A stretch of 64,000 nt of DNA from Amycolatopsis roodepoortensis (GTDB lineage: Bacteria; Actinomycetota; Actinomycetes; Mycobacteriales; Pseudonocardiaceae), in assembly GCF_014873915.1 (NCBI RefSeq), contig NZ_JADBEJ010000005.1:2666001-2730000 (forward strand), read 5' to 3'. Shown piece by piece: positions 7,585-16,786 of this stretch. The notes under the pieces are model-generated. The model ran no database searches and was not told where the DNA came from. It saw nothing but the letters and a program-made list of their open reading frames with translations. The translations under genes and the position numbers were made by a program. How positions within the stretch are numbered: the first letter of the stretch is position 1; each line of letters opens with the position of its first letter.

Positions 7585-8470
7585 TCCTCACCAGCGGGGC
7601 GGTGCGCAACGCCTTGGCGGCACGCGAGAACGGGCTCCTCGACCGGTCTTCGGCGTCGAAGGCGCGTTCCAGATAGTGCTGACCGACCCCGGCGACGGTC
7701 ACCACGACCATGTACCAGACGGCGGCGGCCAGCAGGGTCTCCATCACCAGCAGGTTGTTGGACGAGATGTTGTTGGCGGCGTGGATCAGTTCGGTCACGC
7801 CGATCACCGACGCCATCGACGTCCCCTTGAGCATGTTGATGAAGTCGTTGCCCGTCGGCGGGATGATCACCCGCATCGCCTGCGGCAGCACCACGCGGCG
7901 CAGTGTCGCGCCCGGCGACATCCCGATCGACTTCGCCGCCTCGGTCTGTCCACTGTCGACACTGTTCAGCCCGGCGCGGACGATCTCCGCCATGTACGCG
8001 CTTTCGTTCAGCGCCAAGCCGAGCAGCGCCGCGGTGAACGCGGTGATCAGCACGTTGGTCTGCTCGTGCAGCAGGTAACCGCCGAACGGGAGCGGGATCG
8101 AGATGAATTCGAAGACCAGCGCCAGGTTGTACCAGATCAGGATCTGCAGCAGCACCGGAAGCCCGCGGAACAGCCAGATGTAACCCGCCGCGAACCAGCG
8201 CGCCACCGGATTCGCCGAGCGGCGCATCAGGGCGATCACGATCCCGATGACGATCGCCGAACCCTGCGCGATCACCGCGAGCAGCACGGTGTTCAGCAGG
8301 CCGACCGCCATCACCCGGTACCACAGGAACTCCGGGACGGAGTCCCACTGGATCTGCGCGTTCGCGAGCGCGATCCCGAGCAGCACCAGCAGCGCGAGGA
8401 TGACGACTGCGCTGACCCAGCGGCCCCAGTGCCTCAGCCGGACGATCGGCAGCGGCTCAGCTTCCGCCAT
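7571..8470 (-). CDS. Polar amino-acid ABC transporter permease (HisM/GlnP type)
   Basis: 299 residues from ATG 8470, chosen for AAGGAGG 9 bases upstream. Membrane segments begin at about residue 17. The EAA loop is ESAYMAEIVRAGLNSVDSGQTEAAKSIGMSPGATLRRVVLPQAMRV, the usual His/Glu/Gln permease signature. A C-terminal tail of about 35 mostly basic residues follows the last membrane segment. It is the single permease gene in the operon, so it presumably forms a homodimer. It overlaps both neighbours by 14 bp. Confidence 0.88.
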   Translation of the reverse strand: MAEAEPLPIVRLRHWGRWVSAVVILALLVLLGIALANAQIQWDSVPEFLWYRVMAVGLLNTVLLAVIAQGSAIVIGIVIALMRRSANPVARWFAAGYIWLFRGLPVLLQILIWYNLALVFEFISIPLPFGGYLLHEQTNVLITAFTAALLGLALNESAYMAEIVRAGLNSVDSGQTEAAKSIGMSPGATLRRVVLPQAMRVIIPPTGNDFINMLKGTSMASVIGVTELIHAANNISSNNLLVMETLLAAAVWYMVVVTVAGVGQHYLERAFDAEDRSRSPFSRAAKALRTAPLVRSERV

Positions 8471-9425
8471 TGAGCTTCGCCTCCTTGACCGCGCCCTGCT
8501 CGACGCCCCAGGCCTGGAGGATCTTGCCGTAGCCACCGTCGGCGATCAGGGACTGCAGCGCGTTGCGGATCGACTCCGCGAGCGGCTTGTTCTCCTTGTT
8601 GACGCCGATCCCGTACGGTCCGCCGTTGATCGGCTCACCGGGGACGACCTCGAAGAACTTGCCCTCGCCCGCGGTCCGCGAGATGTAGACCGCGCTGGGC
8701 AGGTCGTTGAGGATGGCGGCGACCCGGCCGGTGCGGAGCTGGTTCTGGTTCTGCGTGTCGGAATCGGTGGCGGTCACGGTCAGCGCGGGCTTGCCGGCCT
8801 GCGTGCACTTGCCGTTCTGCTCTTCGGCGAACTTCTGGTGGCTCGTCCCCTGCACGACGGCGACGTTCTTGCCGCACAACGTGTCCGCGCCGGAGATCTG
8901 GTCGGGATTGCCCTTGCGGACCATGATCGTGATACCGGAGGAGAAGTAGTCGACGAAGTCGATCTGCGCCTGGCGGGTCTTGGTGTCGTTCATCGCGGCC
9001 ATCGTGAGATCGACGCGGCCGGACTGGAGGCTGGTGATCAGCGAACCGAACGCCATGTCCTGGTGGTGCACGGTGACGCCCAGCTTCTTGCCGATGGCCT
9101 TGGCGAGGTCGACCTCGTAGCCGATCGGGGTCTTGCCGTCGGCGGCGTAGAAGTTGTTGGGCGCGGACTGCAGGTTCGAGGCCAGGTGCAGCATCCCGGC
9201 CTGCGCGTACTTCGCGGGCAGGGTGCCCGCGACGGCGGCGTCCTTCTGAACGGACTCGATCAGCGCGGCCGTGTCCGGGATCGCGGCGGGGGCGCCGGGG
9301 GCGGCGGACTCCTGGCCGCCGGCCCCGTCGGGCCCGCCTCCGCAGGCCGCGGTGACGAGCGCGGCCAGGCCGGTGAGCACGGCCAGGCGCCAGGTTCGGG
9401 TCAGGGTGAGCGGCGTCGACGGCAT
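8457..9425 (-). CDS. Amino-acid ABC transporter substrate-binding lipoprotein
   Basis: 322 residues from ATG 9425 (GGAGGTCCGTC upstream). A lipoprotein signal peptide ends in the lipobox LVTAAC at about residues 26-31, then a Gly/Pro/Ala-rich linker, then a bacterial extracellular solute-binding family 3 domain (IGYEVDLAKAIGKKLGV ... LQSGRVDLTMAAMNDTKTR). It would be anchored on the outside of the membrane and deliver a polar amino acid or analogue to the permease. It is the first gene of the operon; two operator-like sites lie 41-74 bp upstream. Confidence 0.88.
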   Translation of the reverse strand: MPSTPLTLTRTWRLAVLTGLAALVTAACGGGPDGAGGQESAAPGAPAAIPDTAALIESVQKDAAVAGTLPAKYAQAGMLHLASNLQSAPNNFYAADGKTPIGYEVDLAKAIGKKLGVTVHHQDMAFGSLITSLQSGRVDLTMAAMNDTKTRQAQIDFVDYFSSGITIMVRKGNPDQISGADTLCGKNVAVVQGTSHQKFAEEQNGKCTQAGKPALTVTATDSDTQNQNQLRTGRVAAILNDLPSAVYISRTAGEGKFFEVVPGEPINGGPYGIGVNKENKPLAESIRNALQSLIADGGYGKILQAWGVEQGAVKEAKLNGGS

Positions 9426-9465
9426 GACGGACCTCCACGGGGGCTTCAGGTGGTCGCCGACGCTA

Positions 9466-9499
9466 CAACTGGCTGTTGAAGTGGTCAACTGACAGTTGA
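9466..9499. promoter_or_regulatory. Tandem CAAC-N5-GTTG operator sites
   Basis: CAACTGGCTGTTG (9466-9478) and TCAACTGACAGTTGA (9485-9499) share CAAC-N5-GTTG, and their starts are exactly 20 bp apart, about two helical turns. The second is a perfect 7-1-7 palindrome. They sit just upstream of the importer operon start at 9425. The most economical binder is the operon's own fusion regulator, which ends in an HTH domain, but this is inference. Confidence 0.5.
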
Positions 9500-9561
9500 A
9501 ATCTTGTCCGGTGGATGTCCGTTTCGTGCGGCTTCCACGACCACCCGCACGTTGCCCACCT

Positions 9562-9592
9562 GAAGTACATGAAGGGGCCCTTCATGTACTTC
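9562..9592. repeat. 31-bp perfect hairpin
   Basis: GAAGTACATGAAGGG-G-CCCTTCATGTACTTC, a perfect 15-1-15 inverted repeat in the spacer between the importer operon and the GH8 gene. Its core resembles the other GTGAAGG-type hairpins in this window. Confidence 0.65.
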
Positions 9593-9600
9593 GGGAAGGT

Positions 9601-9758
9601 GTGAAGGTCGAGTTTCCTCGGCTGAGCCGAGGGAAGGGGGCCTTCACGCGCAGCCGTTGTGACTGTTGATGCAGGCGGGGCGCATGTGGCGATCAGCGAG
9701 GTTCGCGCGTGAAGGCCCCCTTCACGCGGCTGAGCCGAGGGAAGGGGGCCTTCACGCG
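9601..9758. repeat. Two further copies of the GTGAAGGCCCCCTTC hairpin repeat
   Basis: Copies at 9601-9650 and 9705-9758 share CGGCTGAGCCGAGGGAAGGG and the right arm with the perfect hairpin at 1893-1947. In the first, the left arm has decayed (GTGAAGGTCGAGTTT). In the second, the left arm carries CACG in place of CCTC. Their presence just beyond the GH8 stop codon could help to end that transcript. Apart from these hairpins and the operators, nothing is seen in 9426-9765. Confidence 0.65.
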
Positions 9759-9765
9759 AGTTACG

Positions 9766-10983
9766 TCAGACCGCGATGTAGTTCCCCGAGAGGATGAGCA
9801 GGACCTGCAGGGTGATGCCGGTGCCGTAGTAGTCCTTGGCGTTCGGCGTCCAGGTCGTGATCGAGGTCCACAGCTTGTCGAGCCAGGCCTGGCTGCCCGG
9901 GTCGTTCATCGCCGCGATGGCGAACGACGCGGTGAAGCAGGGGTGCTGACCCGTCTGCCCCGGGATCTTGGCACCCGACAGCAGGTAGCCGGTGGTGATC
10001 TTGGCCGGGTCGCCGCCGGTGTTCTGCTGGATCCAGGTGTTCATCTTCCGCACCTGCCCCTGCGCCGGGCTTCCCGACACGGTGATGCCGTCGACGCCGA
10101 GGCGCCACGGGTCACGGCAGGCGTTGTAGCTGTACTTGTCGTCCTTGCCCTCGAGGAAGTCGTACGGGGCGGGCTTCGGCGTGGAGTTCGTGTTGACCAC
10201 GAAATCCGGGATCAGGCCGGTCTTCGGCGCGTACTGCTGCTGCAGCTGCGTGACCGCCTGCTCCTGCCGGGTCCGGACCTGACCCCAGAACGAGTCCCCG
10301 GTGGCCTTCTCGAACGCGCGAAGGTGACCGGGCATCCAGTCCGAGGAACGCGAGCTGTTGATGTACTTGCCGCTGTCGGCCCAGTCCGCCAGCCGCATGA
10401 ACTTGGTGGTGGGGTGCACCTCGCTGCGCTTGATCGCCTTGATGATCCGCAGCGCCTCGGCCTTGTAGTTCACCGAACCGCCGCTGCCCCAGACCTTGTC
10501 GGCGAGAAGCAGGCCGTAGGCGATTTCGAGGTCGCCGTCGGTCGCCGAATCGACACCGTTGACGCTCGTGCAGCTCTCGTTCTGCTCGGCGGCGTGCAGG
10601 TCCTTGTCGATCGACGAAGGGTGCGCCTTCACGAACTTCAGGATGCCGTCGAAGACGGTGCGCGCCTGCGAGTCCTTGCCCGCCATCATCGCCGCGATGG
10701 TCATCCCGTAGCCCTGGCCCTCGGCCACGAAGGCGTGGTCGGCGTCCGGCGCCTTGACCGCGTACGTGCCCGCCCCGCACTTGGTGGTCAGGAAGTTCTT
10801 CTTCCAGTAGTCGTAGTACTTGGCGAGCGCCGCGTCCTGCGCCGACTGGGACACCGACGGACGCAGAACACCCGGCAGGTAAGGGGTTCCTTGAGTGGTC
10901 GCCGCGGTGGCGGGGGCGGTCGTGGCGACCAGCCCGGCGGTCAGCGCGGCCGCGGCCAGCACTGTCCGAACGGTCTTTCTCAT
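9766..10983 (-). CDS. Secreted glycoside hydrolase family 8 (endoglucanase/chitosanase type)
   Basis: 405 residues. A signal peptide (MRKTVRTVLAAAALTAGLVATTAPATA) is followed by a single GH8 catalytic domain. The proton donor Glu is in AEGQGYGM and the acidic motif SATDGDLEIAYGLLLA provides the conserved Asp; WMPGHLRAF and DPWRLGVDG are further GH8-like segments. GH8 enzymes hydrolyse beta-1,4 bonds in cellulose, chitosan or xylan with inversion; the substrate here cannot be decided. It stands alone, with no neighbouring cellulase or cellulose synthase genes. Confidence 0.85.
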   Translation of the reverse strand: MRKTVRTVLAAAALTAGLVATTAPATAATTQGTPYLPGVLRPSVSQSAQDAALAKYYDYWKKNFLTTKCGAGTYAVKAPDADHAFVAEGQGYGMTIAAMMAGKDSQARTVFDGILKFVKAHPSSIDKDLHAAEQNESCTSVNGVDSATDGDLEIAYGLLLADKVWGSGGSVNYKAEALRIIKAIKRSEVHPTTKFMRLADWADSGKYINSSRSSDWMPGHLRAFEKATGDSFWGQVRTRQEQAVTQLQQQYAPKTGLIPDFVVNTNSTPKPAPYDFLEGKDDKYSYNACRDPWRLGVDGITVSGSPAQGQVRKMNTWIQQNTGGDPAKITTGYLLSGAKIPGQTGQHPCFTASFAIAAMNDPGSQAWLDKLWTSITTWTPNAKDYYGTGITLQVLLILSGNYIAV

Positions 10984-11125
10984 CGGCTCCTCCGGAAACG
11001 TCGTTGATGGCGGCGGCGCGTTTCGAGAGTGACATCAGGGCCGGTCAAAAACAAGAGAGTTAAGAAAGTTTCCTTACTATTACCTCAAAAGACGTCTTCG
11101 TGAACGGTGGCCTAGCGTAGGCCGC

Positions 11126-11527
11126 ATGACGATCGACCTGAGCGCGCGCGGCGAGTCCTTCCGGGACTTCTGGACCGAACGGCACCTCGCCACCCTGACC
11201 ACGGTCCGCCCCGACGGGACCCCGCACGTCGTCGCGGTGGGGGTCACGGTGGACTTCGAGGCCGGGATCGCCAGGGTGATCACGTTCCGTTCGTCCAAGA
11301 AGGCCCGCCTGGTCAAGGAAGCGGGCGAACAGGGCATTCCGGTCGCCGCCTGCCAGATCGACGGACCCCGGTGGTCCACTTTGGAGGGACGCGCCGTGCT
11401 GCGCGAAGACCCGGAGTCGGTGCGCGACGCCGAAAATCGCTACGCCGCGCGTTACCGGCAGCCCAAGCCGAACCCGGAGCGCGTGGTCGTCGAGATCATC
11501 GTGACCCGGGTGCTCGGCAACGCCTAA
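11126..11527 (+). CDS. PPOX-class F420- or flavin-dependent oxidoreductase (TIGR03618-like)
   Basis: 133 residues with the split beta-barrel pattern of the pyridoxamine-5'-phosphate oxidase-like superfamily: RHLATLTTVRPDGTPHVVAVGVTVD, then VITFRSSKKARLVKE and a WSTLEGRAVLREDPE segment. In actinomycetes this subgroup often binds coenzyme F420. A TAGCGT -10-like hexamer ends 7 bp before the ATG, so the mRNA is probably leaderless. Its stop overlaps the convergent TetR gene by 4 bp. Confidence 0.75.
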   Translation: MTIDLSARGESFRDFWTERHLATLTTVRPDGTPHVVAVGVTVDFEAGIARVITFRSSKKARLVKEAGEQGIPVAACQIDGPRWSTLEGRAVLREDPESVRDAENRYAARYRQPKPNPERVVVEIIVTRVLGNA

Positions 11528-12062
11528 CCCGCCAGCACCAGCCGGGTGTACTCGTCGAGGATGTCGCCGAGGTCGGTGAAACCGCCCGCCGAGGACACCT
11601 GCTGATACCCGACCAGCATCGCCAGCCCGAGCGAGGTCACGACCTCGGCGCGGCGCCGGTCGGGGATCAGCTCGGCCACCACCTTCCCGACCGTCTTCAC
11701 CCGGGCGTCGTCGACGCGTTTCTGCGCCACGCGAACGGTTTCGTCGTTCGCCGCCCAGGCGCGGATGGCCGCCTCCGCGCGATGCCGGAGGCCACGCGTC
11801 AGGCTCATCAGCGCGGCGAAATCCGCCTCGGGGCCGCCGGAACCGAAGTCCAGCTCCCGCAGGATCCGCACCTGCCGCTGCGCCCAGAATTCGAGCAGCG
11901 CGCCGACGAAACCCGGCCAGCCGCCGAAATGGTGGTAGAAGGATCCGCTGGTGACGCCGAGGCGTTTGCCGAGCGTGCCGACATTGAGCCCGGCGAACCC
12001 CGACTCGGCGAGGATGTCCAGCGCCGCGTCGAAGTACTTCTCGCGGCTGACGATCGACGGCA

Positions 12063-12063
<1 letters not shown>
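11524..12063 (-). CDS. TetR-family transcriptional regulator
   Basis: 179 residues from ATG 12063. The N-terminal HTH is YFDAALDILAESGFAGLNVGTLGKRLGVTSGSFYHHFGG, the TetR pattern; the remainder is the helical ligand/dimer domain. It begins 1 base inside the stop codon of the acyl-CoA synthetase gene (TGATG), so it is co-transcribed. A 9-bp inverted repeat at the head of the operon (13656-13677) is the likely operator, implying autoregulation and control of the synthetase by its substrate or acyl-CoA product. Confidence 0.85.
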
Positions 12064-13628
<1,565 letters not shown>

Positions 13629-13655
13629 GCCGGACCCCTTTCGCCTGGTCAGAGC

Positions 13656-13677
13656 CACCATAGAGAGGTCTATGGTG
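13656..13677. promoter_or_regulatory. TetR-type operator of the acyl-CoA synthetase operon
   Basis: CACCATAGA (13656-13664) and TCTATGGTG (13669-13677) form a perfect 9-bp inverted repeat with a GAGG spacer, 28-49 bp upstream of the synthetase start. On the minus strand it overlaps likely promoter hexamers (TATGGT). The TetR encoded in the same operon is the obvious binder (inference). Confidence 0.55.
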
Positions 13678-13696
13678 ACTCGGTGACCGGCAGGCG

Positions 13697-14902
13697 TCAA
13701 GCCACGAACAGGCTGAGCAGTCCTTCGATCGAGCGCACGATCACGCGGGCGGCCGCGCGTTCGGCGTGCGCGGCGTCGGCCCGTTCCGCCTCGTGTCGCC
13801 ATCGGACGAGCGCACTTTCGGCGCCCGCGTGGATCTCGGCCGGATCCGCGTCGGGCGCGAGGCCGAGCCGCTCGGTGGGCGACAGTCCCTGCGCGCCGAG
13901 CAACCGGACGGCCTCCTCGGCGAGCTCTCCGGACAACGCCGTGCGGCCGCCGCGGATACCGGCGATGAGCCGTAGCTCCCGGAAGTCGTGGGCCGCCGCG
14001 GCGAAACGCTCCACGCGCGCGGCGAGCCGGTCACCGTGCGGAAGCGGCTCCGCGGCGAGAAGACCTTCCAGCCGCACCACCGCCGTACGCGCCTTCAGCG
14101 CCTCGGCACGCGCGACGAAGGACCCCGCGAGCGTGTCCCTCAGGTCGCCGAGACCGCTGCGGTGCACGAGTTCCGCCGACAATTTCAACCTGCTGTCGCA
14201 ACCGGTGCGGATCAGGGTGATCGCCAGCCGGACGCCGTAGAGCCCGAACCGCGACACCAGGTGCTTCCTCGATTCCGGCGGGACCCCCACCGGGAATGGA
14301 TCGTCCACAAAGGAATCGACGGACAGGAGGTACCGTTCCAGCTCCGGCCGGGAGACCGACGCCAGCGCGCGCAGCACCTCGAATTCGTCGTCCCGCAGCG
14401 CTCGCCCCGCGTACCCGAGTTGCCCGGCGACCGCGATGACGCCCTGGAACCCCGCGCAATCCGGGTTCTCGCGCCAGGCCCGCCGCGCCAGCTGTTTCGC
14501 GGTGAGCAAGGCGTCGATCCGGCCCGCGCCGACCTCGTCCGCGTGGGCGAGCACCAGCACGGAGTTCACCGCGGTCTGCCGCGCGAACGCCGAACCGCCC
14601 ACCTGCCGGGTGCCCGCGAGTTCGTCGGGTTCGAGATAGCGCACCAGGCGCACCGTCGCGTCGACGTGTTCGGCGGGTGCCGGGGTGTCGAACAGCTCGA
14701 TCTCACGCAGGGCCCGCGTCGGCCATTCCGCCAGCGCGGAGACCAAAGTGGACTTTCCGGTTCCCGGCGTGCCGGTGAAGCCGACGCGCAGTGGTTCGTC
14801 CAGTCGCTCCAGGCACTCCCGCAGCATCGACACCGCGTGCGGGCGATCCCGGTAGTGCGCCGCGGCTTCATTCAGGAGTTCCCGGACGTCCAGGGGGGTC
14901 AC
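13697..14902 (-). CDS. IniC-like GTPase
   Basis: 401 residues from GTG 14902, which overlaps the upstream gene by 4 bp (GTGA). The P-loop is GFTGTPGTGKSTLVSAL at about residues 33-49. The G-domain is less clear downstream (IELFDTPAPAEHVDATV as a G3-like region; VLVLAHADEVGAGR as G4-like), and the C-terminal half is helical. Position and family match iniC of the mycobacterial iniBAC operon, where IniC works beside the dynamin-like IniA in cell-envelope stress. The name is by operon order and domain similarity, not by alignment. Confidence 0.65.
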   Translation of the reverse strand: MTPLDVRELLNEAAAHYRDRPHAVSMLRECLERLDEPLRVGFTGTPGTGKSTLVSALAEWPTRALREIELFDTPAPAEHVDATVRLVRYLEPDELAGTRQVGGSAFARQTAVNSVLVLAHADEVGAGRIDALLTAKQLARRAWRENPDCAGFQGVIAVAGQLGYAGRALRDDEFEVLRALASVSRPELERYLLSVDSFVDDPFPVGVPPESRKHLVSRFGLYGVRLAITLIRTGCDSRLKLSAELVHRSGLGDLRDTLAGSFVARAEALKARTAVVRLEGLLAAEPLPHGDRLAARVERFAAAAHDFRELRLIAGIRGGRTALSGELAEEAVRLLGAQGLSPTERLGLAPDADPAEIHAGAESALVRWRHEAERADAAHAERAAARVIVRSIEGLLSLFVA

Positions 14903-16665
14903 GCCGAAAGCTCCCGGCGCGGCGTGGCGCCGGTGCCGAGCGCCCCCGCCTTCCGGTGCAGGGCGGCCAGCCGGTCGATCTCCTTCTTGACCCGCTGGGT
15001 GCGCCGGTCCCGTTCGGCGGAGCCGGCGATGATCAGTTCCCGTTGCCGCGTCAGCTCTTCGGACAGCTGGTCGGACACCGCGGCGAAATGATCGCGCAGG
15101 CGCCGCTGCACCTGGCGGACCTCGTCCTTGATCTCCTTGCTGAACCGGATGAACACGTCGTCGACATGGCGCTGCGCGGCGGCCTTCGCCAGCGCTTGAC
15201 GTCGCTGCAACCGGGTCCCGCCTTCGTCGCGCACGCTCTTGGTCGCGAACGCGACACCGGCGCCGAGCGACACCGGGTTGATCAGCGGCAGCCCGGCGAG
15301 ACTGGTGACCAGGCCGAACATCAGCACGCCGCCGTAGGAACCGCGCAATCCGGTGAAGAGTTTCTGCCCGATCTTGAACCGCTCGATCTTGGGCGTGCCG
15401 ACCTCGGGGATCGAGTCCACGCCGGATCCGGTCAGCGGCAGGTCGGGCGCGTGGCCGTAGTGCGGGCCGAAGGTCGAGGCGACGGCTTGCGCGATCCACT
15501 CCGACCGGTCGGACACCCAGTTGTAGTTCGTCTCGACGGCCTCGGCGAGGTTCTCTTCCAGCCAGGTCTGGAAATCCGGCCAGATCTGCACGGGATCGCC
15601 TTCGTCGAAGGTGCGGTCGATATGCCGCACGATCATCCGCGTCCGCTCGCGCAGGTCGTATTCGGCGTCGGAGATCAGGTCGGTGATCTCGTCCGACAAC
15701 ATGTTCTGCCAGCGGACGTTCTGCCGCCGCAGTTCCTCGGCGCGCCGTTGTGCCTGGTGCAGCAGGGTGACCTGGTCGACCCCGTTGTCCTGCGAGACCG
15801 CGTTGAGCCGCGTCTGGAGCGTCTCCACCAGCTCGACCGCCGCCGCGCGCACGCTCACCGCGGCGGCGAGCGCACGGGTGCGTTCGATGGGGCGCGCGGC
15901 CTGCTCCCCCACCCAGTTCAGCAGTTCCGGGAAACCGGACCGTCCGTTGAGGACGGCGTCACCGGCCTTCGCGGCGGCCTGGCGCACCGTCGCGGACACC
16001 GGGAAGACGTCGGCGACGACACCGGTCTCGGAGAGTGCCGCGCGATTACGGGCGGCGAGTTCCCGCCAGTCCGGGCTCACGTCGATCTTGGTCAGCGCCA
16101 GCACCAGCGCCGGGCACCAGGTGCGGATATGCCTTGCCAGCGCGAGTTCCGCGGGCTGGAGCTCCTGTGTCGCGTCGGAGACGAGGATCACCGCGTGCGC
16201 GTCGGCGAGGACGTCGAGGGTGGCCGCCGTGCGCGGGGACCGGGGATCCCCGATCGCCGGGGTGTCCACCAGCACCAGTCCCGTACCGAGCAGTTCGCGC
16301 GGCAGGCCGACTTCGACCCGGCGCAGCGAACCGGGCGGCCGGACTTCGAGTTCCTTGGCAAGGTCACCGACCGGCACACTCTCCCTGGCATGCCCGACCA
16401 GGGTCGCGGCGGGATCGGCGGCGTAGCCGATCTCCGTGGGAACGGCGGGCGTACTCGCGTCCCCGACCGCGCAGACCGGCGCGTTCAACAGCGCGTTGAG
16501 CAGGTAACCCTTGCCCTGCTTGGGAAAACCGACCACCGCGATCCGGGTGCCCGGCGCCCGCTGGTCGCGTCTGCGCCGGAGGCGTTCGGCCAGGTCGGCG
16601 CGACCGTGGGCGGCACAGGCGTCCAAGGTCTCGTTGAGCACGTCGAGCCAGGCGGGGGCTGTCAC
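14899..16665 (-). CDS. IniA-like dynamin-family GTPase
   Basis: 588 residues from GTG 16665. The GTPase domain occupies about residues 40-240: P-loop VVGFPKQGKGYLLNALL, G3 LVLVDTPAIGD, G4 LALTKIDV. A long helical region follows, with a hydrophobic segment (YGGVLMFGLVTSLAGLPLINPVSLGAGVAF, about residues 445-475) likely to be the membrane paddle, then coiled-coil helices to the C-terminus. IniA in mycobacteria is a bacterial dynamin-like protein that remodels membranes under isoniazid stress. Odd point: the P-loop reads GKG where GKS/GKT is expected, so nucleotide binding may be altered. Partner of the downstream IniC-like gene. Confidence 0.75.
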   Translation of the reverse strand: MTAPAWLDVLNETLDACAAHGRADLAERLRRRRDQRAPGTRIAVVGFPKQGKGYLLNALLNAPVCAVGDASTPAVPTEIGYAADPAATLVGHARESVPVGDLAKELEVRPPGSLRRVEVGLPRELLGTGLVLVDTPAIGDPRSPRTAATLDVLADAHAVILVSDATQELQPAELALARHIRTWCPALVLALTKIDVSPDWRELAARNRAALSETGVVADVFPVSATVRQAAAKAGDAVLNGRSGFPELLNWVGEQAARPIERTRALAAAVSVRAAAVELVETLQTRLNAVSQDNGVDQVTLLHQAQRRAEELRRQNVRWQNMLSDEITDLISDAEYDLRERTRMIVRHIDRTFDEGDPVQIWPDFQTWLEENLAEAVETNYNWVSDRSEWIAQAVASTFGPHYGHAPDLPLTGSGVDSIPEVGTPKIERFKIGQKLFTGLRGSYGGVLMFGLVTSLAGLPLINPVSLGAGVAFATKSVRDEGGTRLQRRQALAKAAAQRHVDDVFIRFSKEIKDEVRQVQRRLRDHFAAVSDQLSEELTRQRELIIAGSAERDRRTQRVKKEIDRLAALHRKAGALGTGATPRRELSA

Positions 16666-16728
16666 GGGGATGCAGTGTTCCCTTAACCAAGCGCGGAATC
16701 AATGTGGCATGGGCCAACAATGCCGTGC

Positions 16729-16760
16729 GGGCCCCGCGACCTGGTGCGGTCGCGGGGCCC
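16729..16760 (-). terminator. Intercistronic stem-loop between iniB-like and iniA-like genes
   Basis: A perfect 13-bp stem GGGCCCCGCGACC / GGTCGCGGGGCCC with a TGGTGC loop. It sits in the 121-bp gap between the iniB-like stop (16787) and the iniA-like start (16665). There is no T-run, so it may work as a partial terminator or as an RNA-stabilising hairpin that raises iniB over iniA/iniC. No strong promoter is evident after it. Confidence 0.5.
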
Positions 16761-16786
16761 TGGCACAAAGCTGAAAGATGTTCGTA

